From contig LJSU01000018.1 in assembly GCA_001314705.1 (NCBI GenBank), forward strand, positions 244,308 through 308,307: 64,000 nt of DNA, read 5' to 3'. Below the pieces are notes generated by a model, which saw only the letters and a program-made list of their open reading frames with translations, did not search any database and was not told the origin of the DNA. Each line of letters begins with the position of its first letter. Position 1 is the first letter of the stretch. This document shows positions 46,979-56,035 of the stretch, one piece after another. The position numbers and the translations under genes were made by a program. This DNA is from Rhodobacteraceae bacterium HLUCCO07. Its GTDB lineage: Bacteria > Pseudomonadota > Alphaproteobacteria > Rhodobacterales > Rhodobacteraceae.

Positions 46979-47716
46979 ATGACCCGTGCGATCTATCGTA
47001 TCACCGGACCAGACAGGGAAGCGTTTCTCCAGGGACTCGTGACCAATGACGTGGCAAAGCTCGCAGATGGCATCGTTTATGCCGCCTTTCTCACACCACA
47101 AGGGAAATACATCGCCGACTTCTTCCTGATTCCGGCGGACGATACCGTGCTTCTCGACATCGACGCCTCGATCGCCGCACCGACGATCCAGCGGCTTTCG
47201 ATGTATCGCCTGCGCGCCGATGTGCAGATCGAGGAAACCGCCTTGCACCTTCACAGGGGGTCCGGCACCCCCCCGCCAGATGGATTCGCCGATCCGCGGC
47301 ACCCCGACATGGGCTGGCGGGCGTATCGCGACACGCCGCAAGCAGATGATGAAATCGACTGGACCGCCCTTCGCGTCGCTCATTGCATCCCCGAAACCGG
47401 GATCGAACTCACTCCGGATACGTTCATTCTGGAGGCCGGATTCGAACGGTTGAGCGGCGTCGATTTCCACAAGGGCTGCTATGTCGGGCAAGAAGTGACC
47501 GCCCGGATGAAACACAAGACCCAGTTACGCAAGGGCCTTGCCCGTGTGCACCTTTCAGGTCCGGCAAAACCCGGCACGCCGCTCACTGGCGACGGCAAAC
47601 CCGCCGGAGAGCTTCACAGCGTCGCGGGCGATCAGGCGATTGCCTACCTGCGCTTTGATCGGGCGGGCAACGGGCTCATGGCGGGTGACGTTGCGGTTAC
47701 CTGGGAAAAAGACTGA
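46979..47716 (+). CDS. ygfZ: Folate-binding protein YgfZ (iron-sulfur cluster repair)
   Basis: A 245-aa GcvT-fold protein that helps maintain Fe-S enzymes using folate. The hallmark KGCYVGQEVTAR, with its essential Cys, is at about residues 164-175; the N-terminal FLQGLVTNDV and QGKYIADFFLIP also fit. Length is on the short side of the family. ATG at 46979 has CAGGAG eight bases upstream. Confidence 0.93.
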   Translation: MTRAIYRITGPDREAFLQGLVTNDVAKLADGIVYAAFLTPQGKYIADFFLIPADDTVLLDIDASIAAPTIQRLSMYRLRADVQIEETALHLHRGSGTPPPDGFADPRHPDMGWRAYRDTPQADDEIDWTALRVAHCIPETGIELTPDTFILEAGFERLSGVDFHKGCYVGQEVTARMKHKTQLRKGLARVHLSGPAKPGTPLTGDGKPAGELHSVAGDQAIAYLRFDRAGNGLMAGDVAVTWEKD

Positions 47717-47796
47717 GACTAGCTACACCAAAACAGGACCGGATCGCACCGGCCACGGTTGGCGCCCGGAAGCATTTCATCGCAACGGCCTGAGCT

Positions 47797-48360
47797 TCAG
47801 GCCCGTTCGGAATATTCCATCGTCTCGGTGTTGATGATGATCGCTTCGCCCTGACCGACAAAAGGCGGCACCATCACCTTCACGCCATTGTCGAGGATCG
47901 CAGGCTTGAAACTGTTGGCCGCGGTCTGCCCTTTCACCACCGGCTCCGTCTCGGCGATCTTGCATGTCACCTTTTGCGGCAAGGTGGCGTTCAACGCCTC
48001 GTTTTCATAGAATTCAACCTGGATGGTCATCCCATCCTGAAGGAACGGTCGGCGCTCCCCCAATATCTCGGCCGGAAGTTCGATCTGATCATAGGTTTCG
48101 GCATCCATGAAGACGAGCATTCCGTCGCTTTCGTAAAGGAATTGCTGGTCCTTCTGTTCAAGCCGCACCCGCTCGACCTTGTCGGCACTGCGAAAGCGTT
48201 CATTGAGCTTGGAACCGTTGCGCAGGTTTCGCATCTCGACCTGGGCAAATGCGCCGCCCTTGCCGGGCTTCACATGGTCGACTTTCACGGCCGCCCAAAG
48301 GCCACCGTTGTGCTCGAGGACATTTCCCGGGCGGATCTCGTTTCCGTTGATCTTTGGCAT
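47797..48360 (-). CDS. efp: Elongation factor P
   Basis: A 187-aa translation factor that relieves ribosome stalling at polyproline. Seen: [20 protein letters not shown], the modification loop [10 protein letters not shown] with Lys34 at the lysylation position, and the C-terminal [14 protein letters not shown] ... [21 protein letters not shown]. Start 48360 is the conserved MPKINGNE; the frame upstream is not conserved. It is divergent from the DUF6280 gene. Confidence 0.97.
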   Translation of the reverse strand: MPKINGNEIRPGNVLEHNGGLWAAVKVDHVKPGKGGAFAQVEMRNLRNGSKLNERFRSADKVERVRLEQKDQQFLYESDGMLVFMDAETYDQIELPAEILGERRPFLQDGMTIQVEFYENEALNATLPQKVTCKIAETEPVVKGQTAANSFKPAILDNGVKVMVPPFVGQGEAIIINTETMEYSERA

Positions 48361-48446
48361 TGTGTCAAAACCGTTGCAAAAGGTTGATCTGTGTTTGGCC
48401 GCACCTATATCTGGGGCCAGTGCAAAGGGCAAGGTGACGAAATATC

Positions 48447-48459
48447 GTGTAGTATACAC
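48447..48459. promoter_or_regulatory. GTGTA-GTA-TACAC dyad between efp and DUF6280 genes
   Basis: A 5-bp dyad with 3-base centre lies in the 215-base divergent intergenic region. TTGACA at 48475-48480 on the plus strand could be a -35 element for DUF6280, but no good -10 is found at 17 bases. Weak evidence. Confidence 0.25.
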
Positions 48460-48575
48460 AGATGCCATGCATATTTGACATGGAAGGTATGCAGCTGCGG
48501 CCTATCCGAATCGAGAAAAACCCGTCATAAGGGGCTTCACGCCGAAATTGCAAGACCAATAAAAAAGGACGAAAC

Positions 48576-48899
48576 ATGAAGGATTTCGTTGACGGCACGG
48601 CCTTCAATAACGAACAAGGCAACCGTGCACGTAAACTGTTTGCAGCCGTTGTGCTGGCTGCTCTGGATGACGCGATTGCCGATGACAAGAAATACGGCAA
48701 CGGCCCTGAGCAAATCGCCCGCTGGGCCCGCTCGCGCGATGGCCGCGAGGTGTTGAGCTGTGCCGGAATCGACCCCAATGAACGCGTTGTGAAGGGCCTT
48801 ATGGAGTTCGTATCCAAGGGTGTGCGCACGTCAGTCGCCCTCTCGCGTGAAGAAAGCGAACGCCGCAATGCCGCTGCCGAACAGGCCGAGGCGGCCTGA
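48576..48899 (+). CDS. DUF6280 family protein
   Basis: A 107-aa cytosolic protein widely conserved in Rhodobacterales by my recollection; the core FNNEQGNRARKLFAAVVLAA, KYGNGPEQIARWARSRDGRE and VLSCAGIDPNERVVKGLMEF is highly regular. Function unknown. The ARSRDGREVLSCAGIDP region looks like a helical DNA- or protein-binding unit. AAGGA lies six bases before the ATG, and a strong Rho-independent terminator follows, so it is a monocistronic, well-expressed gene. Confidence 0.82.
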   Translation: MKDFVDGTAFNNEQGNRARKLFAAVVLAALDDAIADDKKYGNGPEQIARWARSRDGREVLSCAGIDPNERVVKGLMEFVSKGVRTSVALSREESERRNAAAEQAEAA

Positions 48900-48933
48900 A
48901 CCGCGCCGAAAAATTGACTTCGAGATTTTGAAG

Positions 48934-48971
48934 CCGGCTTTCGCAGACAAGCGAGGGCCGGTTTTCATTTT
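48934..48971 (+). terminator. Rho-independent terminator after DUF6280 gene
   Basis: CCGGCTTTCGC (48934-48944) pairs with GCGAGGGCCGG (48951-48961), 11 bp with two G-U pairs, loop AGACAA, followed by TTTTCATTTT. It lies between the convergent DUF6280 and PopZ-like genes. This is the clearest intrinsic terminator in the window. Confidence 0.85.
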
Positions 48972-49010
48972 GCAAGGTCGTTCAAGAAGCCCCGCAGTGC
49001 TGCCTTCGTG

Positions 49011-50111
49011 TCAGTCCAACTCGTGCGCCGCAAGTGCACGGTGGATTTCTCGGCGGACAAGCTTGCGAACATTGCGGGTAATCCGTTCGCCCAAGGTTCC
49101 CTGAAGCTCCTGGCGCACGATATCAGCGACCATTTCACGTAGCATTTCTTCGTCGATCAATGTCGCGTCTGCTCCGAAAAGGTCTACATCCTCATCGATC
49201 GGTTCGTCTTGGTCCGATGCATCGGAGTCACCCGTGTCTGGCTCCGCATTCGCAGGTTGCGGCTGATTATCTTCCAGCGCTTCGCGCGAGAATTCCTCAC
49301 GCGCCACTCTTGCCGGATCCTGTGTGGTCTCATCAGCTCTGGATACGTGTTCGAAAACCGGCTCGGGCCCGGCTCCAACATCATCCGCGTCACCCATGAC
49401 AAGCTCGGCCTCTTCGACTTCACCCATCCGATCCTCTTGCCAAACATGATCGGGTGAGTCGGTGCCGTCCTTGAGATCCTCAAAATGATCTTCCCAGGCA
49501 AGCGGTTCGACCGGCGTGCCTGCATAGGCGTCCTCGCGGTCGTCGCCATCAGGCTCCCAGTCGCCTTCCTGTTGCGCGACCACAGCTTCCAATTCGGTGA
49601 TCCTCTGTTTAAGGCTCTCGCCTGCTTCTGCGGCACGCGCAGCCGGGTCGCCCGCGTTGGCGCCGACCGGTTCGGGCCCATGCCGATCATCGGATTCTTG
49701 CGAAAGCGCTTTATCCATGGCCCCGTCGAGCGCATGCCTGACAACGCTTTCAAGAGCCGCGGCCAATGCCTGACCTCCCTCCGTTGATGCGTCGTCCTCT
49801 TGACCTGTCGCCGACTCTTGCAATGCAGTTTCATCAAGGCGATCAGACGCATCCGACTCCACGGCACTTCCCGAGGCGGGCGCATCGGCGACCTCCGGAT
49901 CAGGCACACGCAAAGCCGGGGTCAGGACGAGCATGTCATCCTGCGCTTTCTTCCCAGCAGACGCCGACGAACCCTTTTCCGTGTCCAACTGGCGTTCAGA
50001 CTCATTTCGCTCGCTCGGACGCGTTTCCACGTTGCGGCCATTTTCGGACACCAGCCGCCGGATGGATGACAGGACGTCCTCGATTTCAACGTTTGTCACG
50101 GGATCATTCAT
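49011..50111 (-). CDS. PopZ-like acidic polar scaffold protein
   Basis: A 366-aa protein with PopZ architecture: a short N-terminal helix NVEIEDVLSSIRRLVSENG, a long disordered Asp/Glu-rich middle (about 40-315), and a C-terminal helical assembly region (LIDEEMLREMVADIVRQELQ then GTLGERITRNVRKLVRREIH). PopZ/DUF2497 proteins form condensates at cell poles that anchor the chromosome origin region. The middle is longer than in Caulobacter PopZ. Gene order pcm-tolC-this protein on one strand matches the alphaproteobacterial popZ locus as I remember it. A Spacer-rich acidic protein of other function cannot be excluded. Confidence 0.6.
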   Translation of the reverse strand: MNDPVTNVEIEDVLSSIRRLVSENGRNVETRPSERNESERQLDTEKGSSASAGKKAQDDMLVLTPALRVPDPEVADAPASGSAVESDASDRLDETALQESATGQEDDASTEGGQALAAALESVVRHALDGAMDKALSQESDDRHGPEPVGANAGDPAARAAEAGESLKQRITELEAVVAQQEGDWEPDGDDREDAYAGTPVEPLAWEDHFEDLKDGTDSPDHVWQEDRMGEVEEAELVMGDADDVGAGPEPVFEHVSRADETTQDPARVAREEFSREALEDNQPQPANAEPDTGDSDASDQDEPIDEDVDLFGADATLIDEEMLREMVADIVRQELQGTLGERITRNVRKLVRREIHRALAAHELD

Positions 50112-50197
50112 ACGATCATACCACTCTGCCTCACCGGAGATTGTAGCGCGGCGGAAAGATTCCCACAACAGATAGGGCGCGCATTAGGCGTCTGCCA

Positions 50198-51625
50198 CTA
50201 TTTCTTACCCAAGGAGCGCAAAACCTTGTCAAGTTGCCGACCCTGACGCGAGTTGTTGGTCGGAGCGTCCTTCACCAGGTTGTAATAGGCCGTCGGGTCG
50301 TAACGCGGCACCGAAAGGTTCAGCCTCTCAACGGTGAGATACCCCATAGCCGAAAGCAGATTATAGGCAGCAACATGCTCGTCCACCATCGCCGAGGCCC
50401 GGTTGGTCTGCGCATCGAGCAATTCCTGCTCGGCATCCAGCACATCCAGCGTAGTGCGCGCGCCCAGCGTCGCCTCTTCACGAACCCCGCGAAACGCCTC
50501 ACGCGCCGCCCGGACTTGGCGTTCGCTGGCGTCCCGGCTGGCTCGGGCGACCCGAAGCCCCGCCCAAGCATTGCCGACGGCCAACGCAATATCGTGACGT
50601 ACGACATGCAACCCCGCACGCGCCTGATCTCGCTGCGCCATCGCCTGCCTGGTCAGCGCACTCAATTGCCCGCCCTGGTAGATCGGGCCGCCAATCTCGA
50701 CCCCGACACTGCCACCATTTGAAAACCCATTGTCATCGAGGCTTTGGGTCAAACCGTAGCGCCCGGTCAATCTGACCCGCGGTTTCGTGGCTGCCTCGGC
50801 CGCCAGGATCGCGAGTTCCGCCGCTGTTACCTCGTGTTGCACCTTGAGCATTTCGGGATGGGTCCGCAGCGCCACCGACTTGGCCGCTTCCACTGACTCC
50901 GCAGTCGCCGGCACACGGCCAAGATCGCTCAAGGAGCCGGGCTTGCGACCGACCGCTGCGCGAAATTCCTCGTTAGCCTGCGCCAGTTGCCCCTCAGCTG
51001 CCGACAAGGCGGCGCGTGCCCCGGCAAGGCGGGCCTCGGCCAGTGACACATCGGTGCGAGTCACTTCTCCAACCTCGAAGCGATCGCGTGCTGCCCGGAG
51101 CTGTTCTGTGATCACGCGGACATTGTTCTGTCGCAGTTGCACGAACTCATTCTGCCGCTGGACCTCCAGGTACGCGGTCGCAGCGCGTAAAAGCACCCGT
51201 TGTTCCGCCGATATGAGCGCCTGGCGCGTCGCCAGAACGGATTCTTTCTGGACGTCGATACCAATCTTGCTGCGCCCGAAATCGTACAGCAACAGCTCCG
51301 CCGCCAGACCGATCGTCGCTTCCGTGTCAGATGATGACCGCGATGCAGCCATGGCACCGGGGGTAAAGCTACGGCCGCGCGAATGGGTCACATCCGCCGA
51401 CCAGTTGAGAATGGGTCTGAGCGCGGAAACCGCGATCGCCACATCCTCGTCGGCGGCCCTCAGCAATGCGCGGTTTTGCTCGATCAAGCCGTTATGTTGA
51501 TAGGCCGCCGCCATCGAGTCAATCACCGTTGTTTCGGCATAGGACGCCAAAGGCACGGCAAGAGCAAATGCCGTCGCAGCCACGAGACGCGTCAGGAGTC
51601 GTCGTTTCAGCCCAATCCAGATCAT
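50198..51625 (-). CDS. tolC: TolC family outer-membrane channel
   Basis: A 475-aa outer-membrane efflux duct. An N-terminal signal peptide is visible (MIWIGLKRRLLTRLVAATAF, cleavage near SYA-ET). Two homologous halves carry long coiled-coil helices (around 130-240 and 330-430) with ATAYLEVQRQNEFVQLRQNN, DVSLAEARLAGARAAL and GARTTLDVLDAEQELLDAQT. It would serve type I secretion and RND pumps such as the one at 2.5-7.4 kb. It is downstream of pcm with a 38-base gap. Confidence 0.95.
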   Translation of the reverse strand: MIWIGLKRRLLTRLVAATAFALAVPLASYAETTVIDSMAAAYQHNGLIEQNRALLRAADEDVAIAVSALRPILNWSADVTHSRGRSFTPGAMAASRSSSDTEATIGLAAELLLYDFGRSKIGIDVQKESVLATRQALISAEQRVLLRAATAYLEVQRQNEFVQLRQNNVRVITEQLRAARDRFEVGEVTRTDVSLAEARLAGARAALSAAEGQLAQANEEFRAAVGRKPGSLSDLGRVPATAESVEAAKSVALRTHPEMLKVQHEVTAAELAILAAEAATKPRVRLTGRYGLTQSLDDNGFSNGGSVGVEIGGPIYQGGQLSALTRQAMAQRDQARAGLHVVRHDIALAVGNAWAGLRVARASRDASERQVRAAREAFRGVREEATLGARTTLDVLDAEQELLDAQTNRASAMVDEHVAAYNLLSAMGYLTVERLNLSVPRYDPTAYYNLVKDAPTNNSRQGRQLDKVLRSLGKK

Positions 51626-51663
51626 GCCGACATCGCCTCAACTTCCTTCAACCGATTGCCCTT

Positions 51664-52320
51664 TCAGAGGGCAAAAGCCACATGTTTCTCAAAACCAGGC
51701 AACACCGGCGCTCCCGCGTCGAACGCAACCCGCCAGTTCATCCGACCATCGAGCTTGTATCCGATTCGCACTTGCCCGGTCCCAAATTCGCCATCGAACA
51801 GTACTGCCATCCGCCCGCCGTCCTTGAGTTGATCAATCAATCCGTCCGGAAGGCAAGCCACCGCTCCCTCGAGGAGAATTACATCATAGGGTCCGTGCTG
51901 GGCTGCTCCCTCAGTCAAGGGCCCCTCGTGCATCACCACATTGTCAGCACCAGCCTCGACAAGGTTCGATTGCGCCTCCTTTGCAAGGGGCTTCTGCTCT
52001 TCAACGGCCACGACCGCCTCGGCCATGCGTGCGAGCACCGCTGACGAATACCCCAGCCCGGCCCCGATATCGAGTACAAGCTCATCACGCTGGATGTCCA
52101 AGGCATCCAGCATTTTCGCCAACGTCCGCGGGTCAAGGATGACCCGGTTTTTGCCAATCTCGATATGCTCGCCCATATAGGCCAATTCACGCTTGTCGAG
52201 CGGGACGAACATTTCGCGCGGGACAGATAGCAGGGCGTCGATAATCGGGTATTTCGTGACGTCCGACGGTCGAACCTGTGTGTCCACCATCATCGTGCGG
52301 CGCATGGCGAAATCTGTCAT
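51664..52320 (-). CDS. pcm: Protein-L-isoaspartate O-methyltransferase
   Basis: A 218-aa SAM-dependent methyltransferase that repairs damaged aspartyl residues. Seen: TDVTKYPII-type region, REMFVPLDKRELAYMGEHIE, DPRTLAKMLDAL, the SAM motif I VLDIGAGLGYSSAVLARM and YDVILLEGAV. Start 52320 begins MTDFAMRRTMMVDTQVRPSD, the usual alphaproteobacterial form. It is coupled in order with tolC; this family branch may have a different substrate than E. coli Pcm. Confidence 0.92.
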   Translation of the reverse strand: MTDFAMRRTMMVDTQVRPSDVTKYPIIDALLSVPREMFVPLDKRELAYMGEHIEIGKNRVILDPRTLAKMLDALDIQRDELVLDIGAGLGYSSAVLARMAEAVVAVEEQKPLAKEAQSNLVEAGADNVVMHEGPLTEGAAQHGPYDVILLEGAVACLPDGLIDQLKDGGRMAVLFDGEFGTGQVRIGYKLDGRMNWRVAFDAGAPVLPGFEKHVAFAL

Positions 52321-52548
52321 CTTCTGAGCCTGTCGATAGCTGTCGGAATCCTGTTCCCGTGTTCTGACACATCTACGGCGTGCCGGCAATCTCTGCTGCA
52401 CCAATCACGACAACATAGGTCACTAGCCTTACCCGCAACCGCGCCATGCGCGGGCAACCAACATCCTCTTTCTATCGCTCAAATCCCTTACGCGACATCT
52501 GGACAAGCCAGACAAAAACCGCGATAAGACCGGCCTAGCACCACGGCT

Positions 52549-52622
52549 GGCGAGTTGGCGGAGTGGTGACGCAGCGGATTGCAAATCCGTGTACACCGGT
52601 TCGATTCCGGTACTCGCCTCCA
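52549..52622 (+). tRNA. tRNA-Cys (GCA)
   Basis: A 74-base gene with acceptor GGCGAGT/ACTCGCC, discriminator T and encoded CCA, anticodon stem GCGGA/TCCGT with loop TTGCAAA (anticodon GCA), and T arm CCGG-TTCGATT-CCGG. It is the boundary between housekeeping genes and the irregular DNA that follows. Confidence 0.96.
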
Positions 52623-53248
52623 TTTGTTTTCAAGGGATTAGCAAATTTTCTCTTGGTCCGAGATCGTGTTCAGGAAAAAGTTCAGATAGTCCGCTTTTAC
52701 TCCAAACCGGTTTGGCCGTGAACATTGCCGGGCCATCGGGAAGCCTTGCGGTGGTCCTGTCGTCGATCGCGCGCCCTCTGACACATCTTTCAGGCGTAGT
52801 GTAGATTTCTCTGTAAGCTCTGAAAGGCAATCAGGCCTTCGCCGCATTTTGCCGCACCCGCCACTGCGAAAGCGGACACAGCGCTGGCGTTTCGACAATC
52901 GGGCGCAGCGTCGGGCTCAAACGCGAGCGGCAAGCCGCTCTTAAATCTCCAAGTCGCCACAAAGAGGTTGCCACGCGCGAAGCTCACGCCGCCATTTTGC
53001 CCTGCAAGAATGCAAGTCCCAAGAAGTGCGCGAGCGCCGCCATGCGCGTAACACAGGGCCAGATTCAGATCGGACAAGAATGGCAGGAATTTCTATCTGC
53101 TGCATTGTAGACGGTCCGGGCTATTGCAGACCCGTGGTTGCCCTATCAACCCGTATTCGAGCGTTCAGCGACCGACCATTGGAGCGCAGAACGCTTGATC
53201 CGACTGCATTATTGGGCAATGGTGAAAGCAGGAGAAGCGCTGTTTGGG
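52623..53248. other. Gene-free stretch between tRNA-Cys and acs remnant
   Basis: About 625 bases without a supported gene. Several short frames on both strands (for example minus 52790-53077) have no recognisable family, no ribosome site and shadow-like composition. The sequence may be decayed; I saw no transposase fragment, inverted-repeat ends or copy of the tRNA-Cys 3' end. Confidence 0.5.
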
Positions 53249-53251
53249 CAA

Positions 53252-53297
53252 TGACGCGTCAATCTGTTGACAGTGATGGCGTGTCATTTGCGATAGA
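53252..53297 (+). promoter_or_regulatory. Candidate promoter/operator before the acs remnant
   Basis: TGACGCGTCA (53252-53261) is a perfect 10-bp palindrome. TTGACA at 53267-53272 with GATAGA at 53292-53297 (19-base spacer) is a possible promoter, and TGACA-N9-TGTCA (53268-53286) overlaps it as a possible operator. This would be the old acs promoter region and may still drive the symporter genes. Confidence 0.4.
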
Positions 53298-53348
53298 GTG
53301 ATGGTGTCATCCCGTCTGACCGGATGCCCTGGGGTGGAGGTAAGGTCT

Positions 53349-53771
53349 ATGATTGTCGCCAAACGGGCAGAGGCGGTCGGAGTGGTCGGCTTCCATATCG
53401 ATGCTAACGGCAATGGACCGATGCACGCGGTGTCGATCACCAATCCCAACGGATCCTGGGACAAGCATTGCATGCAGCTGAACCGGATCAAGCCCAATAC
53501 CAAGGTGAAGAATACCACGTTGGCTTACGAGACCGTTTCGATCAATTGGCTTGAGGATGACAATCCAAATGTCGCGGCAAACTGCATCGACCGACATCTG
53601 GAGAAAAGGGGCGAACAGACTGCCATCATCTGGGAGCCGGACGACCCCAAGGACGCGACGCTACACATTTCTTGCAAGGCATTGCATGCGCAATCCTGCA
53701 AGATGGCCAAAATCCTCAAGTCGATGGACGTGGGGCGTGGCGGCCGGGTGGTGACGAGGACCGCCGCCTGA
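53349..53771 (+). pseudogene. acs: Truncated acetyl-CoA synthetase (N-terminus only)
   Basis: The 140-codon frame matches the N-terminal part of acetyl-CoA synthetase: RIKPNTKVKNTTLAYETVSI, NVAANCIDRHLEKRGEQTAI, IWEPDDP and a VGRG-GRVV stretch that in intact enzymes continues into the YLPMIPEA part of the adenylation domain. Here it ends at once with TRTAA-stop; about 500 residues with all catalytic motifs are missing. A good ribosome site (GGAGGTAAGG) still precedes the ATG, so a short peptide may be made. Intact enzymes are about 650 aa. The neighbouring acetate-type symporter makes loss of acs here notable. Confidence 0.85.
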
Positions 53772-53840
53772 GAGACAACTCGCGCCGGGATGGTCCCGGT
53801 CGGGTTCGATTAAGACACTTGACCAAAGGGAGGAAATGAT

Positions 53841-54113
53841 TTGGCACTCACGGAGCAAGAAAAAGAATCGGCCAGAGCATATTGGAAAACCAATGTGCGC
53901 ATCATTCTTATCAGCCTGGTAATCTGGGCCCTCGTCTCGTTCGGCTTCGGTATCCTGCTGCGACCGATGCTTGCGGGGATTTCCATCGGCGGGACCGACC
54001 TGGGGTTCTGGTTCGCACAGCAGGGATCTATCTTGGTGTTCCTGGCGCTGATCTTCTTCTACGCTTGGCGGATGAACAAGCTTGATGCCGAACACGGCGT
54101 TGGTGAAGAATAG
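53841..54113 (+). CDS. DUF4212 small subunit of a sodium/solute symporter
   Basis: A 90-aa membrane protein with two TM segments (IILISLVIWALVSFGFGILL and GSILVFLALIFFYAWRM) and the conserved AYWKTNVR start of the DUF4212 family, which always accompanies a VC_2705-type symporter. A TTG start at 53841 is chosen because AGGGAGG lies seven bases before it and no in-frame ATG exists upstream. It ends 16 bases before the symporter gene. Confidence 0.9.
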   Translation: MALTEQEKESARAYWKTNVRIILISLVIWALVSFGFGILLRPMLAGISIGGTDLGFWFAQQGSILVFLALIFFYAWRMNKLDAEHGVGEE

Positions 54114-54129
54114 AGAGGGGCAGGGACAG

Positions 54130-55914
54130 ATGGATCAGTTTACAATCAACCTATTGTTCGTGGGCGCGAGTTTCGCGCTCTACATCGGCATCGCCGTCTG
54201 GGCACGCGCAGGCTCGACCAGTGAATTCTACGCTGCCGGTCGCGGGGTTCATCCCGTCACCAACGGTATGGCCACCGCCGCGGACTGGATGTCGGCCGCA
54301 TCCTTCATCTCGATGGCCGGCCTCATCGCCTTCACCGGCTATGACAACTCGTCCTTCCTGATGGGCTGGACCGGTGGTTATGTGCTGCTGGCGCTGCTGC
54401 TTGCGCCATATTTGCGCAAGTTCGGCAAATTCACGGTCAGCGAGTTCATCGGTGACCGGTTCTACAGTCCGACCGCGCGCCTGATCGCGGTGATCTGCCT
54501 GATCGTCGCGTCTCTGACCTACGTGATCGGCCAGATGACTGGTGTCGGAGTGGCCTTCGGCCGGTTCCTGGAGGTCAGCAACACGCTCGGCCTCTTGATC
54601 GGGGCTGTGGTTGTTTTTGCCTATGCGGTCTTTGGCGGGATGAAGGGCGTGACCTACACCCAGGTCGCACAGTATGTCGTGCTGATTACCGCCTACACGA
54701 TCCCGGCGGTTTTCATCTCGCTGCAAGTGACCGGCAACCCGCTTCCGATGTTCGGCCTGTTCAGTGAACACACGGCCAGCGGGCAGCCACTGCTCGAACG
54801 GCTTGACCAGATCGTAGATGAGCTGGGCTTCAACGAGTATACCGTGCATCACGGAGATACGCTGAACATGGTACTCTTCACCCTGTCGCTGATGATCGGC
54901 ACGGCAGGTCTGCCGCATGTCATCATGCGCTTCTTCACGGTGCCGCGTGTGGCCGATGCGCGCTGGTCCGCCGGCTGGGCGCTGGTCTTCATCGCACTTC
55001 TTTACCTGACGGCTCCGGCCGTGGGAGCGATGGCACGGCTCAACATTACCGAACTGATGTGGCCGGAAGGCACCGACGGCCAGGCCGTCTCGGTCGAACA
55101 GATTGCGGACGATCCCGAGTACGACTGGATGGCGACGTGGCAGACGACCGGCCTTCTCGGCTGGGAGGACAAGAACGGTGACGGTCGCATCCAGTACTAC
55201 AACGATGCCGACGCAGACATGCAAGCACGGGCCGAAGAAGAAGGCTGGGAAGGCAATGAGCTGACCAACTTCAACAATGACATCCTCGTTCTGGCCAACC
55301 CGGAGATCGCCAACCTGCCGGGCTGGGTGATCGGTCTGGTGGCTGCAGGGGGCATCGCTGCCGCACTTTCCACTGCCGCGGGGCTGTTGCTCGCAATTTC
55401 GTCGGCGGTCAGTCACGACCTGGTGAAGGGGCGCTTCAAGCCGGATATCTCGGAAAAGGGAGAGCTTCTGTCGGCGCGGATCGCGATGGCCGGGTCCATC
55501 GTCCTTGCCTCGTATCTGGGCCTCAATCCGCCGGGCTTTGCTGCGGAGACCGTCGCGCTTGCCTTTGGCATCGCTGCGGCGTCGATCTTTCCCGCGCTGA
55601 TGATGGGCATCTTTACCAAGGTGAACAACCACGGCGCTGTGGCGGGTATGTTGACCGGCCTGATCGTCACGCTGGTCTACATCTTCCTGCACAAGGGCTG
55701 GTTGTTCGTTCCTGATACGAACAGCTTCACGGATGCCGACCCGCTTCTCGGAACTGTCAAATCCACAGCCTTCGGTGCGGTGGGTGCGATGCTCAACTTC
55801 ATCGTTGCCTTTACCGTGTCCAAGATGACAACGCCGATCCCGCAGGAGGTCGACGACCTGGTCGAAAGCGTGCGCGTGCCGAAAGGCGCGGCGGCAGCTG
55901 CGGCCGACCACTGA
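54130..55914 (+). CDS. Sodium:solute symporter, VC_2705/ActP-like
   Basis: A 594-aa SSS-family transporter with about 13 TM segments, related to acetate permease ActP. Seen: EFYAAGRGVHPVTNGMATAADWMSAASFI near the N-terminus, the LPHVIMRFFTVP motif, and AAALSTAAGLLLAISSAVSHDL. A soluble acidic insertion of about 100 residues (DDPEYDWMATWQTTGLLGWE to NNDILVLANPEIANLPG) contains a DKNGDGRIQYYND segment resembling a calcium-binding EF-hand-like loop. The substrate is probably acetate or another short carboxylate; the broken acs gene upstream supports that link. Confidence 0.92.
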   Translation: MDQFTINLLFVGASFALYIGIAVWARAGSTSEFYAAGRGVHPVTNGMATAADWMSAASFISMAGLIAFTGYDNSSFLMGWTGGYVLLALLLAPYLRKFGKFTVSEFIGDRFYSPTARLIAVICLIVASLTYVIGQMTGVGVAFGRFLEVSNTLGLLIGAVVVFAYAVFGGMKGVTYTQVAQYVVLITAYTIPAVFISLQVTGNPLPMFGLFSEHTASGQPLLERLDQIVDELGFNEYTVHHGDTLNMVLFTLSLMIGTAGLPHVIMRFFTVPRVADARWSAGWALVFIALLYLTAPAVGAMARLNITELMWPEGTDGQAVSVEQIADDPEYDWMATWQTTGLLGWEDKNGDGRIQYYNDADADMQARAEEEGWEGNELTNFNNDILVLANPEIANLPGWVIGLVAAGGIAAALSTAAGLLLAISSAVSHDLVKGRFKPDISEKGELLSARIAMAGSIVLASYLGLNPPGFAAETVALAFGIAAASIFPALMMGIFTKVNNHGAVAGMLTGLIVTLVYIFLHKGWLFVPDTNSFTDADPLLGTVKSTAFGAVGAMLNFIVAFTVSKMTTPIPQEVDDLVESVRVPKGAAAAAADH

Positions 55915-56035
55915 GAAAGACAGGCAGGGGCGGCGCATGCTGCCCCTGCCCGCACTGGCGCCCACTGGTATTTTTGGCAGGAATCGGGTGCATTTGATTG
56001 ACTTCACTCACCAGATCCAGGCGGAGCCGACCGGC

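Noticed and set aside
52790-53077. Minus-strand frame of 95 codons downstream of tRNA-Cys
   Set aside because: No recognisable domain, no ribosome site, and composition like the surrounding non-coding DNA.
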